DNA of 64,000 nucleotides from Pseudorasbora parva (GCF_024679245.1 NC_090173.1:25386160-25450159), one strand, 5' to 3'. Shown: positions 1 through 26,616, counted from the first letter of the stretch. A program made the numbers and translations. The notes: a model not told the origin generated them from the sequence alone.

Positions 1-739
1 TGATTATCTTCTGGCAGGGACTTTGCATCATGGGGTCGGATCTGATGTGGCAATATGGATCAAAGACCATTTTTGGAGTCACTCACTGACTAATGATAAA
101 TGTTAAACAGATAAACAAACTGGAAATAGAATCTGTTGATATTTCTACAGAGAGATTTGATGCCTAATGAGCAGTGCATCATTTCACATACCGATTTCAT
201 CATGACGACTGAAGGAAATAGGATTTATTTGAAAACCAGTCCAGTTCTCTGAGATCAAGTTTTGTCCGTTGAGGTGTCTAGCCTCTGTCACACTGCACTA
301 TGTGTACTCAATTTTGCCAAGTAAGACATGTTGGATCTATCACAATCAATCTATTGGATCTATCTTTCACGCGCAGTAGTCAGCGTGCAGTGGAGCCGGT
401 AAATCAAAAGGTCCCGCCCACATTCCGGCCTAATACACAACTAGGCCTAATAAACAGTTATGGAATTGTAAAAAATTTAAGTTTAAGCTCCAATCTTCTC
501 CCGAATTTCCTGAAAAATGTTAGGTGGTGTTGCAGTGACTACTCAGAGAAGCTGTCAATCATAACGTCACACCCCAGTTTTTATATTATCAAATAACTAA
601 TTAAAACTAAACTTATTTAAAGAACGAACCCTTGAGTGTTCTAACATCAACGTTATAAAAACTGCCTAAAATGAGAGAATTCATCTTTGGAAAAAATGTA
701 GTTGTGTGTAATTTGATTGTTTAGTTTGTCTATATCCCA
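1..739. other. Intergenic, no recognised feature
   Basis: AT-rich sequence. The 98-aa open frame at 300-596 has no recognisable domain and no gene-like neighbours. I see no exon, repeat boundary or RNA gene here. Confidence 0.5.
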
Positions 740-1512
740 TTAAAGGGTTACTTCAGCGATTAGCATATGGCTATATATCAGTAGAAACCCTGGAGTATAT
801 TCAAATGATTGTGCTTCCCCCCCTCATGTCCCCCTGAGACAAGGGATTTATGCATTTTATTTCTGGAAAAATTCCTCCCATGATGCAAATTGACAATATT
901 TGCGTCATCTTTGGAATTTTTGGCCAGAGGCTAAAGACTACAGCCAGCAGAGGGAGCTATTTCCTCATGTTTTACACCCACGCATAGGGGATGGGAGATC
1001 ACACTCACAGTTTAGCTCGCAGCTGCAGGCATTCAAGTAAACGGAGCTAAGCTGAGCAATGTAAGTGTTTTAACTTCTTATCATTAATTTTTATAAAAGT
1101 TAAGATTCCAAAGGCATGAACTGAAAACGCGCCAGACTGAACTCGCGTTGTGAATGTATGCCGCGAGTGTGGTCGTGTTTAACTCAGCTCTCATCACGAG
1201 AGCTCATCAGTTAAATGTAACTCCTGCAGCTCACGCGGCGATGCGATCATTATATTAAACAGACACGTTCAGTATTTAATTGTAGTGTTTGTTCTCCAAC
1301 TCACAGTAATCCAGTAGCGGTGGCTTTGGGAATGGGATTTGTATTTGAATTCTGGGAATTGTAGTCTTTCATCCCCATGAGACAAAAATACATTTTCTGT
1401 CTTTTCTCAGTCTAGAAGGCACCAAATAAAAAAAATAATTTCACATTTCTATTACATTAATGATGCAGTTTAAATACAGATTCATCTTTTCATCGCTGAA
1501 GTACCCCTTTAA
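740..1512. mobile_element. TIR element flanked by TTAA (family 1), non-autonomous
   Basis: The left end reads TTAA then AGGGTTACTTCAGC, and the right end reads GCTGAAGTACCCCT then TTAA. The termini are therefore near-perfect inverted repeats with a TTAA target duplication, as made by piggyBac and Kolobok transposases. No transposase is encoded. The superfamily choice is inference. Confidence 0.75.
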
Positions 1513-1629
1513 CTTTAATGGGGTGGGGTTTATGACCTATAATGCATCCAGCCACCTGGGGGGGCGATTGAGATGTTTTGGTTTTTCAAGACTCATGTGG
1601 CACACTTTTCTACACAAAGCGACACTACA

Positions 1630-2887
1630 TTAAAGCTACACTGTGTAACTTTTTTAGTTTATTCTTAGCTAAAATCACTTAGTTCTTTCAAAAATATATG
1701 TGCTCATTAATGTATATTTACTTCTTTCAAGTAATAATGCATTCTCGTAATTTTATAATATACCATTGAAAATACATACGTGTTGAGGGTTCGGATGGCG
1801 GTCGCCTTGTTGCTCCTCCATCTTGAAAGTACATTTGCCAAAGAGGGACATACCCGTAAATTCAAGCTTCGCCTTTCGCGTTTTTACATTCGATGGCACT
1901 GTGTCGAATGTGAAGAGGAGGATTGCTTGAGGCTGCTATATGATGATGGAGGATCACTCTTAAACCCCTTTCACACTGCACGTCGGACCCGCAATATTCT
2001 CGGAGCATTGCCGGGTCGCCTTCTGTGGGAAAGCAACCACAGCCCGGAATTGATTACCGAATTCGACCCGGGTCGGGGACCTAGTAACATTGCGGAATAT
2101 GTATCAGAGTCGCCAAGGAAGCGGAAAAGAGAATTAAGACGGCAACGCAACAGGCAAATCAACAAGACAAAAGTAAATATTGGAGTGGCCTTTCCAAGAT
2201 AAAGAGCTCATGAGGAGCAACGATTTTAAAAAGAACGCCGACATTGCCTGCTTTCTTCTCGACAGGTAATATTAATTCAGCCTATTTGTGTATATTGGAA
2301 GTTTTATTGTTGCTTGGCTAATTATATCATGGTGTGCTGTGCATAACACTAGAACGACGTCTAGGATAGTTTTCCTTGCGTCAATGATGAAAAAGTATTG
2401 TTTACCTTATAACATAAATCCGTGTTCTATGACGGATAACATGAGATTAATATTTTAATTGCATTATAATTTGTTTGCCTTACGCTAGTGATGTCTTACA
2501 ATATACAGAATAACGATAGCACTGATAAAAGTTACTTTACTAAGATTAGCTTGCATTCGTCTGGGAACCTGATAGCTGATGTTAGCAATGAACTGGTTAA
2601 AAATAACGAAAACGTAAAACTATTATTAATTTTACATAGATTAATTTGATCATAGATCATTTGGCAAATTAAATAACTGCAAATTATAATAGTTTTCAAA
2701 AATTACCTCATCACTTGAGTTGAAGCAACACTCACCGAAGAGGTCGAACTGGAAGCCATGACTAAATCGGCCACCGTAGGAGTTGAAACGAAATCGAAAT
2801 TGAGAGGAGCAGAAACTATTATTTACTGGATGGTCATATACTTTTTCACCACTAGATGGGGGAAAATATCACACAGTGTAGCTTTAA
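1630..2887. mobile_element. TIR element flanked by TTAA (family 2), about 1.26 kb
   Basis: The left end is TTAA-AGCTACACTGTGT and the right end is ACACAGTGTAGCT-TTAA. The interior holds a 140-aa open frame on the plus strand (1780-2202) with a basic C-terminus rich in R and K. I recognise no transposase domain in it and do not call it a gene. The right-end motif recurs in variant form near 49170-49190. Confidence 0.7.
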
Positions 2888-3725
2888 ATTTAAAATAAAT
2901 CATCATCAAACTTTAAGGAAGACTCTCTCACTCTAAAAATTACTGTAGAATTGTAAATATTAGAATTGCATCGATATCCCCCCAAAAGTTTCCTGCAATA
3001 GCGCCAATGAATGTACTCAGACAGGTTTCCCCAAACACAATCTCAGACTGCCCAGTCAGCCAAACAGACAATAATGTCACTGACTGGGATGCTCAGACAA
3101 ACAGAGGAATGTTTTAATACAGTTAATTACATATTTTGTCTCTGTATAATAAAGAAAGTATAAAAAAACGCATAACGCATCACCTTTAAAAAATAAAAAT
3201 TACAATATGAGAATACATGTTTAAAACTTACGTTAAAATACAGCACATGAAAATCAGCAGTGCAACTCAAAGTAATTAATGCAGTAATGCACAGTAAACA
3301 ACTTTTAGTTTTAGGGGACAATTTTTTGTGAAAACTGACGTCATGCGCGTTTATTGCATGTTACAGATGCATAATGTTTTTTTTTTGTGACATCGCCAAC
3401 TACTGGCCTGCAGCAGAATACAACAATTTTAGTCGTTTTCGTAGCCTAGAAATCTAGACGCACCCTAGCGGCAGCAAATCTATTTTGCTGCGAGATACTT
3501 CACTATCCCATGAGGCCACAGATTAATGAATGAAGGTGAAGGTAAGCAGCTGACGCTGGTAGGTCACATGGTAACGACAACATGGCGGATATAGTATTTT
3601 CGGATTACATTTATACTACACGCATTCATACTAAATAAAACATACTTTTTTTAACGGTCGCAATGTAAGTTCAAATTCAAATTGAGTGCCTATGCACAGA
3701 GTATGCGATATCGGACACAGCTCTG
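2888..3725. other. Intergenic; contains one end of a short repeat family
   Basis: No gene seen. At 3434-3474 there is a motif containing CTAGAAATCTAGACGCACC, which recurs inverted near 53020-53057 split by a later insertion, so it marks the end of a dispersed repeat. The rest is unassigned. Confidence 0.45.
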
Positions 3726-3830
3726 GTTCACCCAGAAATGAAAATTATGTCATTAATGACTCACTCTAATGTCGTTCCACACCTGTAAGACCTCAGTTCA
3801 TCATCGGAACACAGTTTAAGATATTTTATA
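3726..3830. mobile_element. Arm fragment of fold-back TTAA element (family 3)
   Basis: The sequence from TTCACCCAGAAATG through AACACAGTTTAAGATATTTTAT matches the arms of the elements at 12905, 22143 and 48379. The outer terminus and the second arm are missing, and a Tc1 remnant follows directly. Confidence 0.7.
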
Positions 3831-4741
3831 TAATAAAAGTTTATACAATTTTATTATATAAAAAAACCCTTTTGAAAAAAAGGTCGGGAATCCTTTTGCA
3901 GAAATGACTGCTTCAATGCGGCGTGGCAGGGAGGCGATCAGCCTGTGGCACTGCTGAGGTGTTATGGAGGCCCAGGATGCTTCGATAGCGGCGTTAAGCT
4001 CATCCAGAGTGTTGGGTCTTGCGTCTCTCAACTTTCTCTTCACAATATCCCACAGATTCTCTATGGGGTTCAGGTCAGGAGAGTTGGCAGGCCAATTGAG
4101 CACAGTAATACCATGGTCAGTAAACCATTTACCAGTGGTTTTGGCACTGTGAGCAGGTGCCAGACAGGTCATGCTGAAAAACCAAATCTTCATCTTCATA
4201 AAGCTTTTCAGCAGATGGAAGCATGAAGTGCTCCAAAATCTCCAGATAGTTAGCTGCATTGACCCTGCCCTTGATAAAACACAGTGGACCAACACCAGCA
4301 GCTGACATGGCACATTGATTTCCGAATGACATGCAAAATTTGCTTTCATCCGAAAAAAGTACTTTGGACCACTGAGCAACAGTCCAGTGCTGCTTCTATT
4401 TAGCCCAAAAGTCTCTTGACCTGGGGAATGCGGCACCTGTAGCCCATTTCCTGCACATGCCTGTGCACGGTGGCTCTGGATGTTTCTACTCCAGACTCAG
4501 TCCACTGCTTCCGCAGGTCCCCCAAGGTCTGGAATCGGTCCTTCTCCACAATCTTCATCAGGGTCCGGTCACCTCTTTGCAGCATTTTTTGCCACACTTT
4601 TTCCTTCCCACAGAGGTGCCTTGATACAGCACTCTGGGAACAGCCTATTCATTCAGAAATTTCTTTCTGTGTCTTACCCTCTCGCTTGAGGGTGTCAATG
4701 ATGGCCTTCTGGACAGCAGTCGGGTCGGCAGTCTTACCCAT
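3816..4741 (-). pseudogene. Tc1-type transposase remnant, family A
   Basis: The start ATG is at 4741-4739. The N-terminal helix-turn-helix half is readable (GDLRKQWTESGVE, RATVHRHVQEMGYRCR), and the C-terminal half carries the DDE signature [20 protein letters not shown]. The frame is broken: an in-frame TGA follows ISE near 4650 (a likely CGA to TGA change), material is lost after IPQVKRLL near 4405, and a stretch is missing near 4310. The protein would normally be about 340 aa. Not functional; it records an old insertion. Confidence 0.85.
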
Positions 4742-5072
4742 GATTGCGGTTTTGAGTAATGAACCAGGCTGGGAGTTTTTAAAAGCCTCAGTAATCTTTT
4801 GCAGGTGGTTAGAGTTAATTAGTTGATTCAGAGGATTATGTTAATAGCTCGTTTAGAGAACCTTTTCATGATATGCTAATTTTTTTAGATAGGAATTTTG
4901 GGTTTTCATGAGCTGTATGCCAAAATCATCAGTATTAAAATAATAAAAGACCTGAAATGTTTCAGTTGGTGTGCAATGAATCTAAAATATATGTACGTTT
5001 AATTTTTATCATTACATTATGGAAAACAATGAACTTTATCACAATATGCTATTTTTTTGAGAAGGACCTGTA
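3840..5072 (-). mobile_element. Tc1/mariner element, family A, degenerate
   Basis: The 5' terminus (in element orientation) is preserved at 5072, where the sequence ends GAGAAGGACCTGTA, a terminal motif of a common fish Tc1 family with TA target. The other terminus is not recognisable, so the element is truncated near 3840. It encodes the broken transposase listed separately. Confidence 0.8.
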
Positions 5073-5124
5073 TGCTGATTTGGCGCTCAGGAATCAGTTC
5101 TTCTTATTATTGAACATATTAGTA

Positions 5125-5960
5125 TACACTATATTGCCAAAGATTTTGGGGCGCCTGCTTTTACATGAACTTTAATGACATATTCTTAATCTGTAGGATT
5201 TAATATGGAGTTGTCCCACCCTTTGCAGCAATTAAAGCTTCAACTCTTTTGGGAAGGCTTTCCACAAGGTTTAGTGTTTTTACCATACTTCTAGAAGCGC
5301 ATTTGTGAGGTCAGGCACTGACGTTGGATGAGAAGGCCTGGCTTGCAGGCCTTCTCATCCAACCTCTATTAGGTTATAACCTCTATTAGGTTGAGGTCAG
5401 GCCAGTCAAGTTCCTCCACACCAAACTCACCCATCTCTACATGTCTCCAATGCTCTAGAGTCCAGTGACAGCATGCTTTACACCGCTGCATTTGACGGTT
5501 TGCATTGCACTTGGTGATGCAAGGCTTGGATGCAGCTGCTCTGCCATTCCATGAAGTTCTCTACATACGGTTCTTGAGCTAATCTGAAGGCCACACGAAG
5601 TTTGGAGGTCTGTAGCTTTGACTTCTGCACACTGTGCACCTCAGTATGCGCTGACCCCACTCTGTGATTTGCTGTTGTCCCCAATTGAGTGGTATACAGT
5701 AATACCACTAACAGTTGACTGTAGAATATTAAGTAGTAAGGAAATTTCACGAATGGATTTATTGCACAGGTGGCAACCTCTGACGGTACCACGCTTGAGT
5801 TCACCATGCTCCTGAGAGCGACCCATTCTTTCACAAATGTTTGTAGAAGCGTCTGCATGCCTAGGCACTTGGTTTATACACCTGTGGTCATGGAAGTGAA
5901 TGCAGCACCTGAATTCAGTGATTTGGAGAGGTGTCCTATTACTTTCAGCAATATAATGTA
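5125..5960 (-). mobile_element. Tc1/mariner element, family B, copy 1, internally deleted
   Basis: Termini are inverted: TACACTATATTGCCAAAG at the left and CTTTCAGCAATATAATGTA at the right. The interior aligns with the copy at 33073-34238 but lacks its central third; the join is near 5440. Transposase fragments are on the minus strand, including an N-terminal helix-turn-helix piece at 5641-5868 (GRSQEHGELKRGTV, ISLLLNILQSTVSGI). It lies only about 50 bp from the family A remnant. Confidence 0.8.
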
Positions 5961-5982
5961 TGTTGAAAATTTCTGCTGCGCA

Positions 5983-5988
5983 TTTATT
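5983..5988 (-). promoter_or_regulatory. Possible itgb3 polyadenylation signal
   Basis: AATAAA on the minus strand, 286 nt past the itgb3 stop codon and just before the Tc1 copy begins. It is the first canonical hexamer I see downstream. Not proven; a longer 3' UTR running into the Tc1 copy is possible. Confidence 0.35.
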
Positions 5989-6273
5989 TTAGTTGTTGAA
6001 AGTATGATTAAAAAATATATTGAATAGAATGTTTAAAGTCTAAAATGTATCCTTGCTGAATAAGTTTTAAAAAAATCATACCAACCACAAACTTTTGAAC
6101 GGTACCATTTTAATTGTCTAACAATTCCACAAATTTTTTTTTGGGTACATTCTGCATTAGTCACCACAGTTATAAATAGTCACAAGCCTGGGTGAAACCA
6201 GCTGTGACTGGTTGAGACGTGTTGTAGAGATGATCAGTAGTTGTTTCTGACAGAAGCAGGTGTGATGTTATTC

Positions 6274-16569
<10,296 letters not shown>

Positions 16570-18416
16570 TTTAAAAGAATCAAAATACAGGCCTCCTGCA
16601 GCCACTCCGTTTCCAATCTGCTCATCTGATGTATAAACTGGGAGTGTAGCCTACCGTTCCCAAGACATGTAAGGACAGATGACCTAATGCGCTTAAACAT
16701 TTCGCAAATGTAATGCTTCACCAAGACGCAAAGAAATGTGCAACCACAGGCAAGTTAAGACTGAGCCACCCTAATAAAAAGGATGTGAATATGAGTCCAA
16801 ATATATAGCCTACGAGAAAAATAAAAATTTAGTAGGCCTATCGTACATTTTGCTTATTGTTTTGTCGGTAACACTTTACAATAAGGTTCATTGGTTAATA
16901 TTAACATGAACTAATGAACTGCACTTGTAAAATATGTACTTATCTATGTTAATGTTAATTTCAACATTAACTAATACTTCATTAAAATTTTGTTAACATT
17001 AGTACACCGTGAACTAACATGAACAAACATGCTGGATTTGTATTAACTTACGTTAACAAGGATTAACTAATACAGTAACAAATGTATTGTTCATGGTTAG
17101 TTTATGAAAGTTAATACATTATGTTAACAAACGAAACATTATTTTAAAGTGTTGCCGTTTTTTCCCAGTTAAATTAGCATTTACAAACACATGTTGTTAA
17201 GGCACGGTATGGAATTCAATAAGTTCCAACAGCTTCCTCTGTTAAAACAAATCGAACCTTTTTAGAACACATCTTACTAAAATAGGGCATTTACTTATTA
17301 TTCTGGCCATATTTTCTATTTTTCGATACATTATTTGTGTTTGTTTTATCTTTATATGTATATTTATTAAGTTTAAGACGTTTAAGAAGTTGAACCAGGT
17401 GTTTGCTACCATCTAGTGGCAGTGTTGCAGAAAAGCATGCCAAACATTCACCTCACTTATGTTGATGGCATTCTCAGCATATTTCAAGGCAGTTTATGCA
17501 CTTCACTCCTGTATGAGAGTAACATTTTACTTATATACTTTACTGGAAATTACACATTTTATGATTAAGATCCAATAATGTAGTAAATTGAAGCATTTAA
17601 CTATTTCCCTTCCATTGATGGAAATATTTGGGTTTCTGTGTTTTCACTGTATGGTAGGGGACGCTATTACACATCTTCTAAAAGAGTACAGAAACTAATA
17701 AAAATACCAAAACACAGGCAAAAAAATGCAGAAACATGCAACATAATGTGTAATCATATGCATATGTAAAATAACGCAATCATCAACATTAAACAGCATC
17801 AAAACCTCCTAATGTTAATGAGTAAAATGTGGGTCCAGGACGAACTAGGACTGTGCAAGCATTAGGGGTGTTGATGGACTTCGTCTATGGTTTTATCATT
17901 GTTCTGAATCTGACCCAGACATAGTCTTGGCTTTGAAAAACGTGATTTTCTCAGCTTGTTGCTCAAAAGGTTGCTTTTTTAAAAATATAAAATTTAAAAA
18001 AATCTAACACCCACATTTAAGTGTTGATAAAAAAAAAGGGTTAGGATTTTTTCTTCTTGTTGTTTTTCTGTTGTTTAAAAACAGAGGCTCTGTTCTTTCT
18101 TTTGATAGCCTATTGAATGTTCAGATATTCATACAACAAAATATAATATCAAAAGTTTGTTAACAATTCTGGTGACAATGGCTGGCAACTTATAGAAAAG
18201 TTTAAAAAACTAACTGCAAAAACAACATCAAAGAAAGAAAAAAAGTACAGCATGGTCATATTATAATGACCTATATGCAGTAGAAATAAGATAACAAAAC
18301 ATTTTGGCTGTACTTATAAAAATGAATTGAAAGTAATGCTAAACTATAAATCACACTAAAAAACAAAACTTTTGAAGAAGAATTGTACAATTGTACAAGA
18401 ATTGAAGAGTAATTTT
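16570..18416. other. itgb3 upstream region
   Basis: Presumed promoter side of itgb3, without a clear TATA box or CpG island. Contains the MITE at 16867-17156. No other gene recognised. Confidence 0.45.
16867..17156. mobile_element. Short TIR element (GGTAACACTTTA type)
   Basis: Left end GGTAACACTTTACAATAAGG, right end approximately inverted (TTATTTTAAAGTGTTGCC). The interior is a run of degenerate GTTAACATTA-like motifs. Non-coding and typical of abundant cyprinid miniature elements. Confidence 0.75.
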
Positions 18417-18742
18417 GGTCACACCTTATATTAGGTATAGCCTTAACTATACTAACATACTTTTTATTTATTTATTGCAAAACACTTTTGCTGATATTGA
18501 GGTGGGATGGGGTAAAGTTAGGAACAGGTGTGGTGCTATGGGTAAGTTTAAGGGTTAGGTGTAAGATAAGGGTCAACAGTGTAATTATAAATGTAACTTC
18601 AGAAATGAATTACTTACATGCAGGTTATTTTAAAATGTAAGTATACAATGTAAAAATATGCATCTGCACAATAAGTGCATTGTATCAAATTATTCATTCA
18701 AATGTAAGTATATAGTAAAAGGCCACCTAATATAAAGTGTCC
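18417..18742. mobile_element. Short TIR element (GGTCACACCTTATATTAGG type)
   Basis: Left GGTCACACCTTATATTAGGT is inverted at the right as ACCTAATATAAAGTGTCC. About 326 bp, non-coding. Confidence 0.75.
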
Positions 18743-19029
18743 ATATTTTTTAAATAAATATAAAGAGAGAAGCATTGACAAAAACATTTTGCATTTGTGC
18801 GCTAAATTCATGGTGTCCCACTTCCCCTTTCCCGTTATCCATCCTTCTATTTTGCTTTTTAAACAGTAGATTACGATTGATGCTTGCAATATGTTTGTTG
18901 TGTATTGCTGTGTGTGAGAGTCACTGTTATTTTTGATCGTTCTGTGGCCCTCACGACACTGTATAATGGAGATTATAGTGTGATCCACATATTGGTATTG
19001 AACACAACTAAGCATTGTGACTGTGCTCT

Positions 19030-19850
19030 CGCCAGTATTAGGGAAAGTAATGTGCTACAATATTGCATGACTCCCCAAAAAAGTAACTAATTATGCTAAT
19101 TAGTTACTTTTCTTGGAAAGTAATATGTTTTTGCGTTATTTTGCCTTACTTGAACTGGACAACAGCAAATACATTGGTTCATAAAGTGAAATTAAATACA
19201 TAAATTATGTATTTAACATTTGATGATTTCAGGTTTTATTAATAGTTCTCATTTCACTGTTTTTATTTATTTAAAGGAACACTGAATCTGTTTTTGTGCA
19301 AGTGAGGTTAATGCCTCCTCAAATTTACAATAATCATCAAGGCAAGTTTATTTATATAGCTTATAGCACATTTCATACATGATGGTAATTCAAAGTACTC
19401 ATTGGGGGGGGGTGCACATAACTAATGATGATGATTGGTGGGTGGGTGGGAGACAACCACAACTGATTATGGTTTTGTTAAGTGGAGTTCACACTCACAC
19501 ACACACACACACACAGCATATGCATGTTCGCACACAACGACTAATTCTAATCTAATGAAGCACCTCACATCCTCACATCGTCACATGCCGCCACAAACTT
19601 GTGATAATGTGAGCTCCACTATAATGTATTGGTTTTGAAAGGTGTCTCTCACATTGTCCCACAGCAACATTACAATAGTGTATATTAATTTACAATGTTT
19701 TATAATAAAAAGTAACAGTAGTTACTTTCCCTGGTAATTAGTTATTTTTATAATGATGTAACTGTTACTAACAGTTAGGCTATACTATTTGTGAGTAAAA
19801 AGTAACTAGTAACTAATTAACTACTTTTTTAAAGTAACCTGCCCAACATG
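19030..19850. mobile_element. Candidate TIR element with AGTTACTTT motifs
   Basis: Left border near AGTATTAGGGAAAGTAA, right border near AGTAACCTGCCCAACATGG. Internal arms carry repeated AGTAACTA motifs in both orientations, and a short (CA)n tract lies at 19494-19516. Borders are approximate. Confidence 0.5.
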
Positions 19851-20047
19851 GCCATATTATACCCAAACATTCTTCATACAGGTGACTACCAATAAAATCC
19901 AAACTTAAAAATGGATAATTACTGAATTATCTATGCCAATAACCTTGAAGATTAATCTTCGGTCTGAGACTGGGATTTAGTGGGTTTGATGTATTTTATG
20001 AACCTATAGGCTACTATGCAGAGCATTCACTCAGTATCATTACATAG

Positions 20048-20049
<2 letters not shown>

Positions 20050-20136
<87 letters not shown>
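20050..20136. repeat. (TG)n microsatellite
   Basis: About 43 uninterrupted TG units. Confidence 0.98.
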
Positions 20137-20137
<1 letters not shown>

Positions 20138-20221
20138 TCAAATTGGCCAATTATTTCACATGCACTATTCTGCATGGCTAACCATTGAAAATAAATAATT
20201 AAATGCAATGTTTTAAACAAC

Positions 20222-20227
20222 TTTATT
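20222..20227 (-). promoter_or_regulatory. Possible rprml polyadenylation signal
   Basis: AATAAA on the minus strand followed by GTTGTTTAAAAC, about 1.04 kb past the rprml stop. A long 3' UTR is plausible for a Reprimo-family mRNA. Inference only. Confidence 0.4.
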
Positions 20228-21261
20228 CAAAGCATGCTGCACAACTTCAAGTTTGCAAGTCAAAATTACAAAATACTCCATGCAGCATTGAGGTCTTACT
20301 CAAAAAGTGCCTGACACACCGAGCATCGCGCATGCAGAGGAAGAGACGTCAGCCGCTCAGGGAAGAAATCATTTGAAAGCGTGCAAGTGCCCAGCCAGAC
20401 GATCATCTCCCCCTCTCACGTGCTCTCGGCCACAAGTTAAATTCCAAGAAAATACATTTTTGACATCTTTAAAATCAATTCAAGGTGCAAAGGTCACCGT
20501 TCACAAAACAACATGCTTTTGGAAGTGATTGTCTAGTACAAACCAGGGTGGTGGGTTTGGGCAAGTCAGAATTTTTCCAATTAGCCTAAGGCTTGAACCC
20601 TCCAACCCCTAAAAAGGAGTCAAAACACAATATTTGGCGGGTCTTAGTAAATGTACATATCCTTTCATACAAGTATATATAGGTTTCAATTTCGGTGATA
20701 ATAAGTTAGACCTATTAGGCTATTTTTACATGTTGCTAAATTGCACTGGCAATGAAGTAACCATGACAACACTTTGTCCATTATGACGACTTTTTTGCGG
20801 GTGCGTCAATAAATCATAAGTTATTACTTCATTACTTCACTAGATGTTTAAACTAGATAACTGACTTTTAGAATATATCCTAGATGCGCCTAAAAAATAA
20901 TTTGTGTTTCGCAAGACCAGCCCCCCACGCGAAAGTCATAGCTATAATTCGCATACTTTTACAAACATAAGGCAGTAATACTAGGCTACTCTGCTTTGTA
21001 TGAGGTAAAAACGTGTAAACACTTCACTATAAAAAATCACAAGCAAAATACCTCAAATACAAAAAGCTACGTAAACATGAATAATACATTCTCATTTTGT
21101 AAACATGCAATTGCATCTCTGTCATCTTTGCTTCAGGAACAGTTCATCCTCATCGCCTTTTCTTCCCAGTCCAAAAAGGGAGTGAACATGTAAGTTGCAT
21201 ATCTTTCTGCATCCCAATCTGAGGATATAATTGCAGGCCGGGTTACAGGTTACACCCGGGG

Positions 21262-22142
<881 letters not shown>

Positions 22143-22978
22143 TTACAGGGTAAGTTCACCCAAAAATGAAATTGATGTCATTAATGACTCACCCTAATGT
22201 CGTTTCACACCCCCGTTCATCTTCAGAACACAGTTTAAGATATTTTATATTTAGTCTGAGAGCGTATCTATAGGCACACTTTACTGTCCATGTCCAGAAA
22301 GCAGAGCCAGCCGTTCCATTAGGCAATATAGGCAGTCGCCTAGGGCCCCTCCTTATCTTGGGGGGGCCCCTCAATCTTAAAATCATTTTTTTTACTCCAA
22401 TGGGGCGAATTTTTATGATCTTGCCTAGGGCCCCACAACCTCACGGGCCGGCATTGCCAGAAAGGGAATAAAAACATCATCAAAGTAGTCCATATGTGAC
22501 ATCAGTTAGTTAGTTAGAATCTCTTGAAGCATCGAAAATACATTTTGGTCCAAAAATAACAAAAATAATGACTTTATTCAGCATTGTCTTCTCTTCCACG
22601 TTTGTTTTCAAACCTCAAATAAAGATTCAAACGGTTATGAATCAGCGGATTATTTGAGGTTTGAAAACAAACGTGGAAGAGAAGACAATGCTGAATAAAG
22701 TTTTAGTTTTTGTGATTTTTGGACCAAAATGTATTTTCGATGCTTCAAGAGATTCTAATAAACTAACTGATGCCACATATGGACTACCTTAATGATGTTT
22801 TTATTCCCTTTCTGGACATGGACAGTATAGTGTGCATACACTTAGATACGCTCTCGGACTAAATATAAAATATCTTAAACTGTGTCTGAAGATGAACGGA
22901 GGTCTTACGGGTGTGGAACAACATTAGGGTGAGTCATTAATGACATACATTTCATTTTCAGGGGAACTAACCCTTTAA
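22143..22978. mobile_element. Fold-back TTAA element family 3, full copy with nested insert
   Basis: Outer ends AGGGTAAGTTCACCC and GGGGAACTAACCCT-TTAA (left TTAA mutated to TTAC). The two arms of about 330-400 bp are reverse complements meeting near 22630; for example ATTCAGCATTGTCTTCTCTT on the left is mirrored on the right. No protein is encoded. The left arm is interrupted by a 155-bp insert. Confidence 0.88.
22302..22456. mobile_element. hAT-like MITE nested in the fold-back element
   Basis: The insert is flanked by an exact 8-bp duplication CCAGAAAG (22294-22301 and 22457-22464), and the other arm of the host element shows the uninterrupted sequence with a single copy. Ends are CAGAGCCAGCC and GGCCGGCATTG, weakly inverted. 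The 8-bp duplication and CAG-type end fit hAT. Confidence 0.85.
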
Positions 22979-23242
22979 CCCTGTAAAGCCATAGGCTATA
23001 TATAAAGTCTGTTTTTTTTTTTTTTTTTTTGAAGGATAAGTGTATTAAACTTTTTGACAAACTATTTTAAATAATTATTTATTAAATAATTAAATAATTA
23101 TTTATAATTATTATTAAATAATATTCTTTCTTATTTAAATAATTATTAAAAATAAATGTTTTTGCATATTAGTTTTTTTGTTCAGTATCATATTCGATAC
23201 ATCAGACTTTTATGATCTTATTCAAAGAAGGGGAAAAACACA

Positions 23243-23974
23243 TTAAAGGGTTAGTTCATCCAAAAATGAAAATTATTTCATTAATTACTCACCCTCATGT
23301 CGTTGGACACCCATAAGACCTTCGTTCATCTTCGGAACACAAATGAAGATATATTTGTTAAAAGCCGAAGGCTGAGAAAGGCTTGAGACAGGCCTCCATT
23401 GGCATTCAGTACATTTCCACTGACCCAGGCACTAAAAACATCAACACAAAGTCCATCTCACTACAAGGGCTGTACAATAATTTTACAATGAGATGAAAAT
23501 ATTTATTGTGCACACAAAAATCAAAATAACGACTTTATCCACCAAGTTATTGACGTGAACTCGACGCATGCGCGAGAATATGACGCAGCTCTGCCGTTCG
23601 AATACATGACCCGCAAGAGGAGGAGCGCCGCTATCGCGTGAGTTCATGTCTGAGACCTACACTGAAGACAATAACTTGGCGGATAAAGTCATAATTTAGA
23701 TTTTTTTTTGCGCACAAAAACTATTCTCGCCGCTTCATCAAATTATTGTACAGCCACTGTAGTGAGATGGACTTTGTATCGATGTTTTTAGTGAGTGTAA
23801 ATGTACTGAATGCCAATGGAGGCCTGTCTGAAGCCTTTTTCATCCTTCGGCTTTACACAAAAATATCTTAATTTGTGTTCCGAAGATGAACGAAGGTGTT
23901 ACGGGTGTCCAACGACATGAGGGTGAGTAATTAATTAAACCATTTTTTTATTTTTGGGTGAACTAACCCTTTAA
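23243..23974. mobile_element. Fold-back TTAA element family 3, divergent copy
   Basis: Ends TTAA-AGGGTTAGTTCATCC and GGGTGAACTAACCCT-TTAA. Arms pair, for example GCCTCCATTGGCATTCAGTA with its complement near 23815. The centre (about 23500-23700) is not the same as in the 22143 copy, suggesting a different internal segment carried by the same termini. Confidence 0.85.
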
Positions 23975-26600
<2,626 letters not shown>

Positions 26601-26616
26601 TGATGTGAAGCAGGAA

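Noticed and set aside
1780..2202. 140-aa open frame in a TTAA element
   Set aside because: No recognisable domain, inside a TIR element, no transposase motif. Mentioned only as part of the element.
20014..20220. Poly-TH and poly-CV open frames at (TG)n/(CA)n tracts (also near 24489, 30041, 44201)
   Set aside because: Dinucleotide repeats translated; no coding signal.
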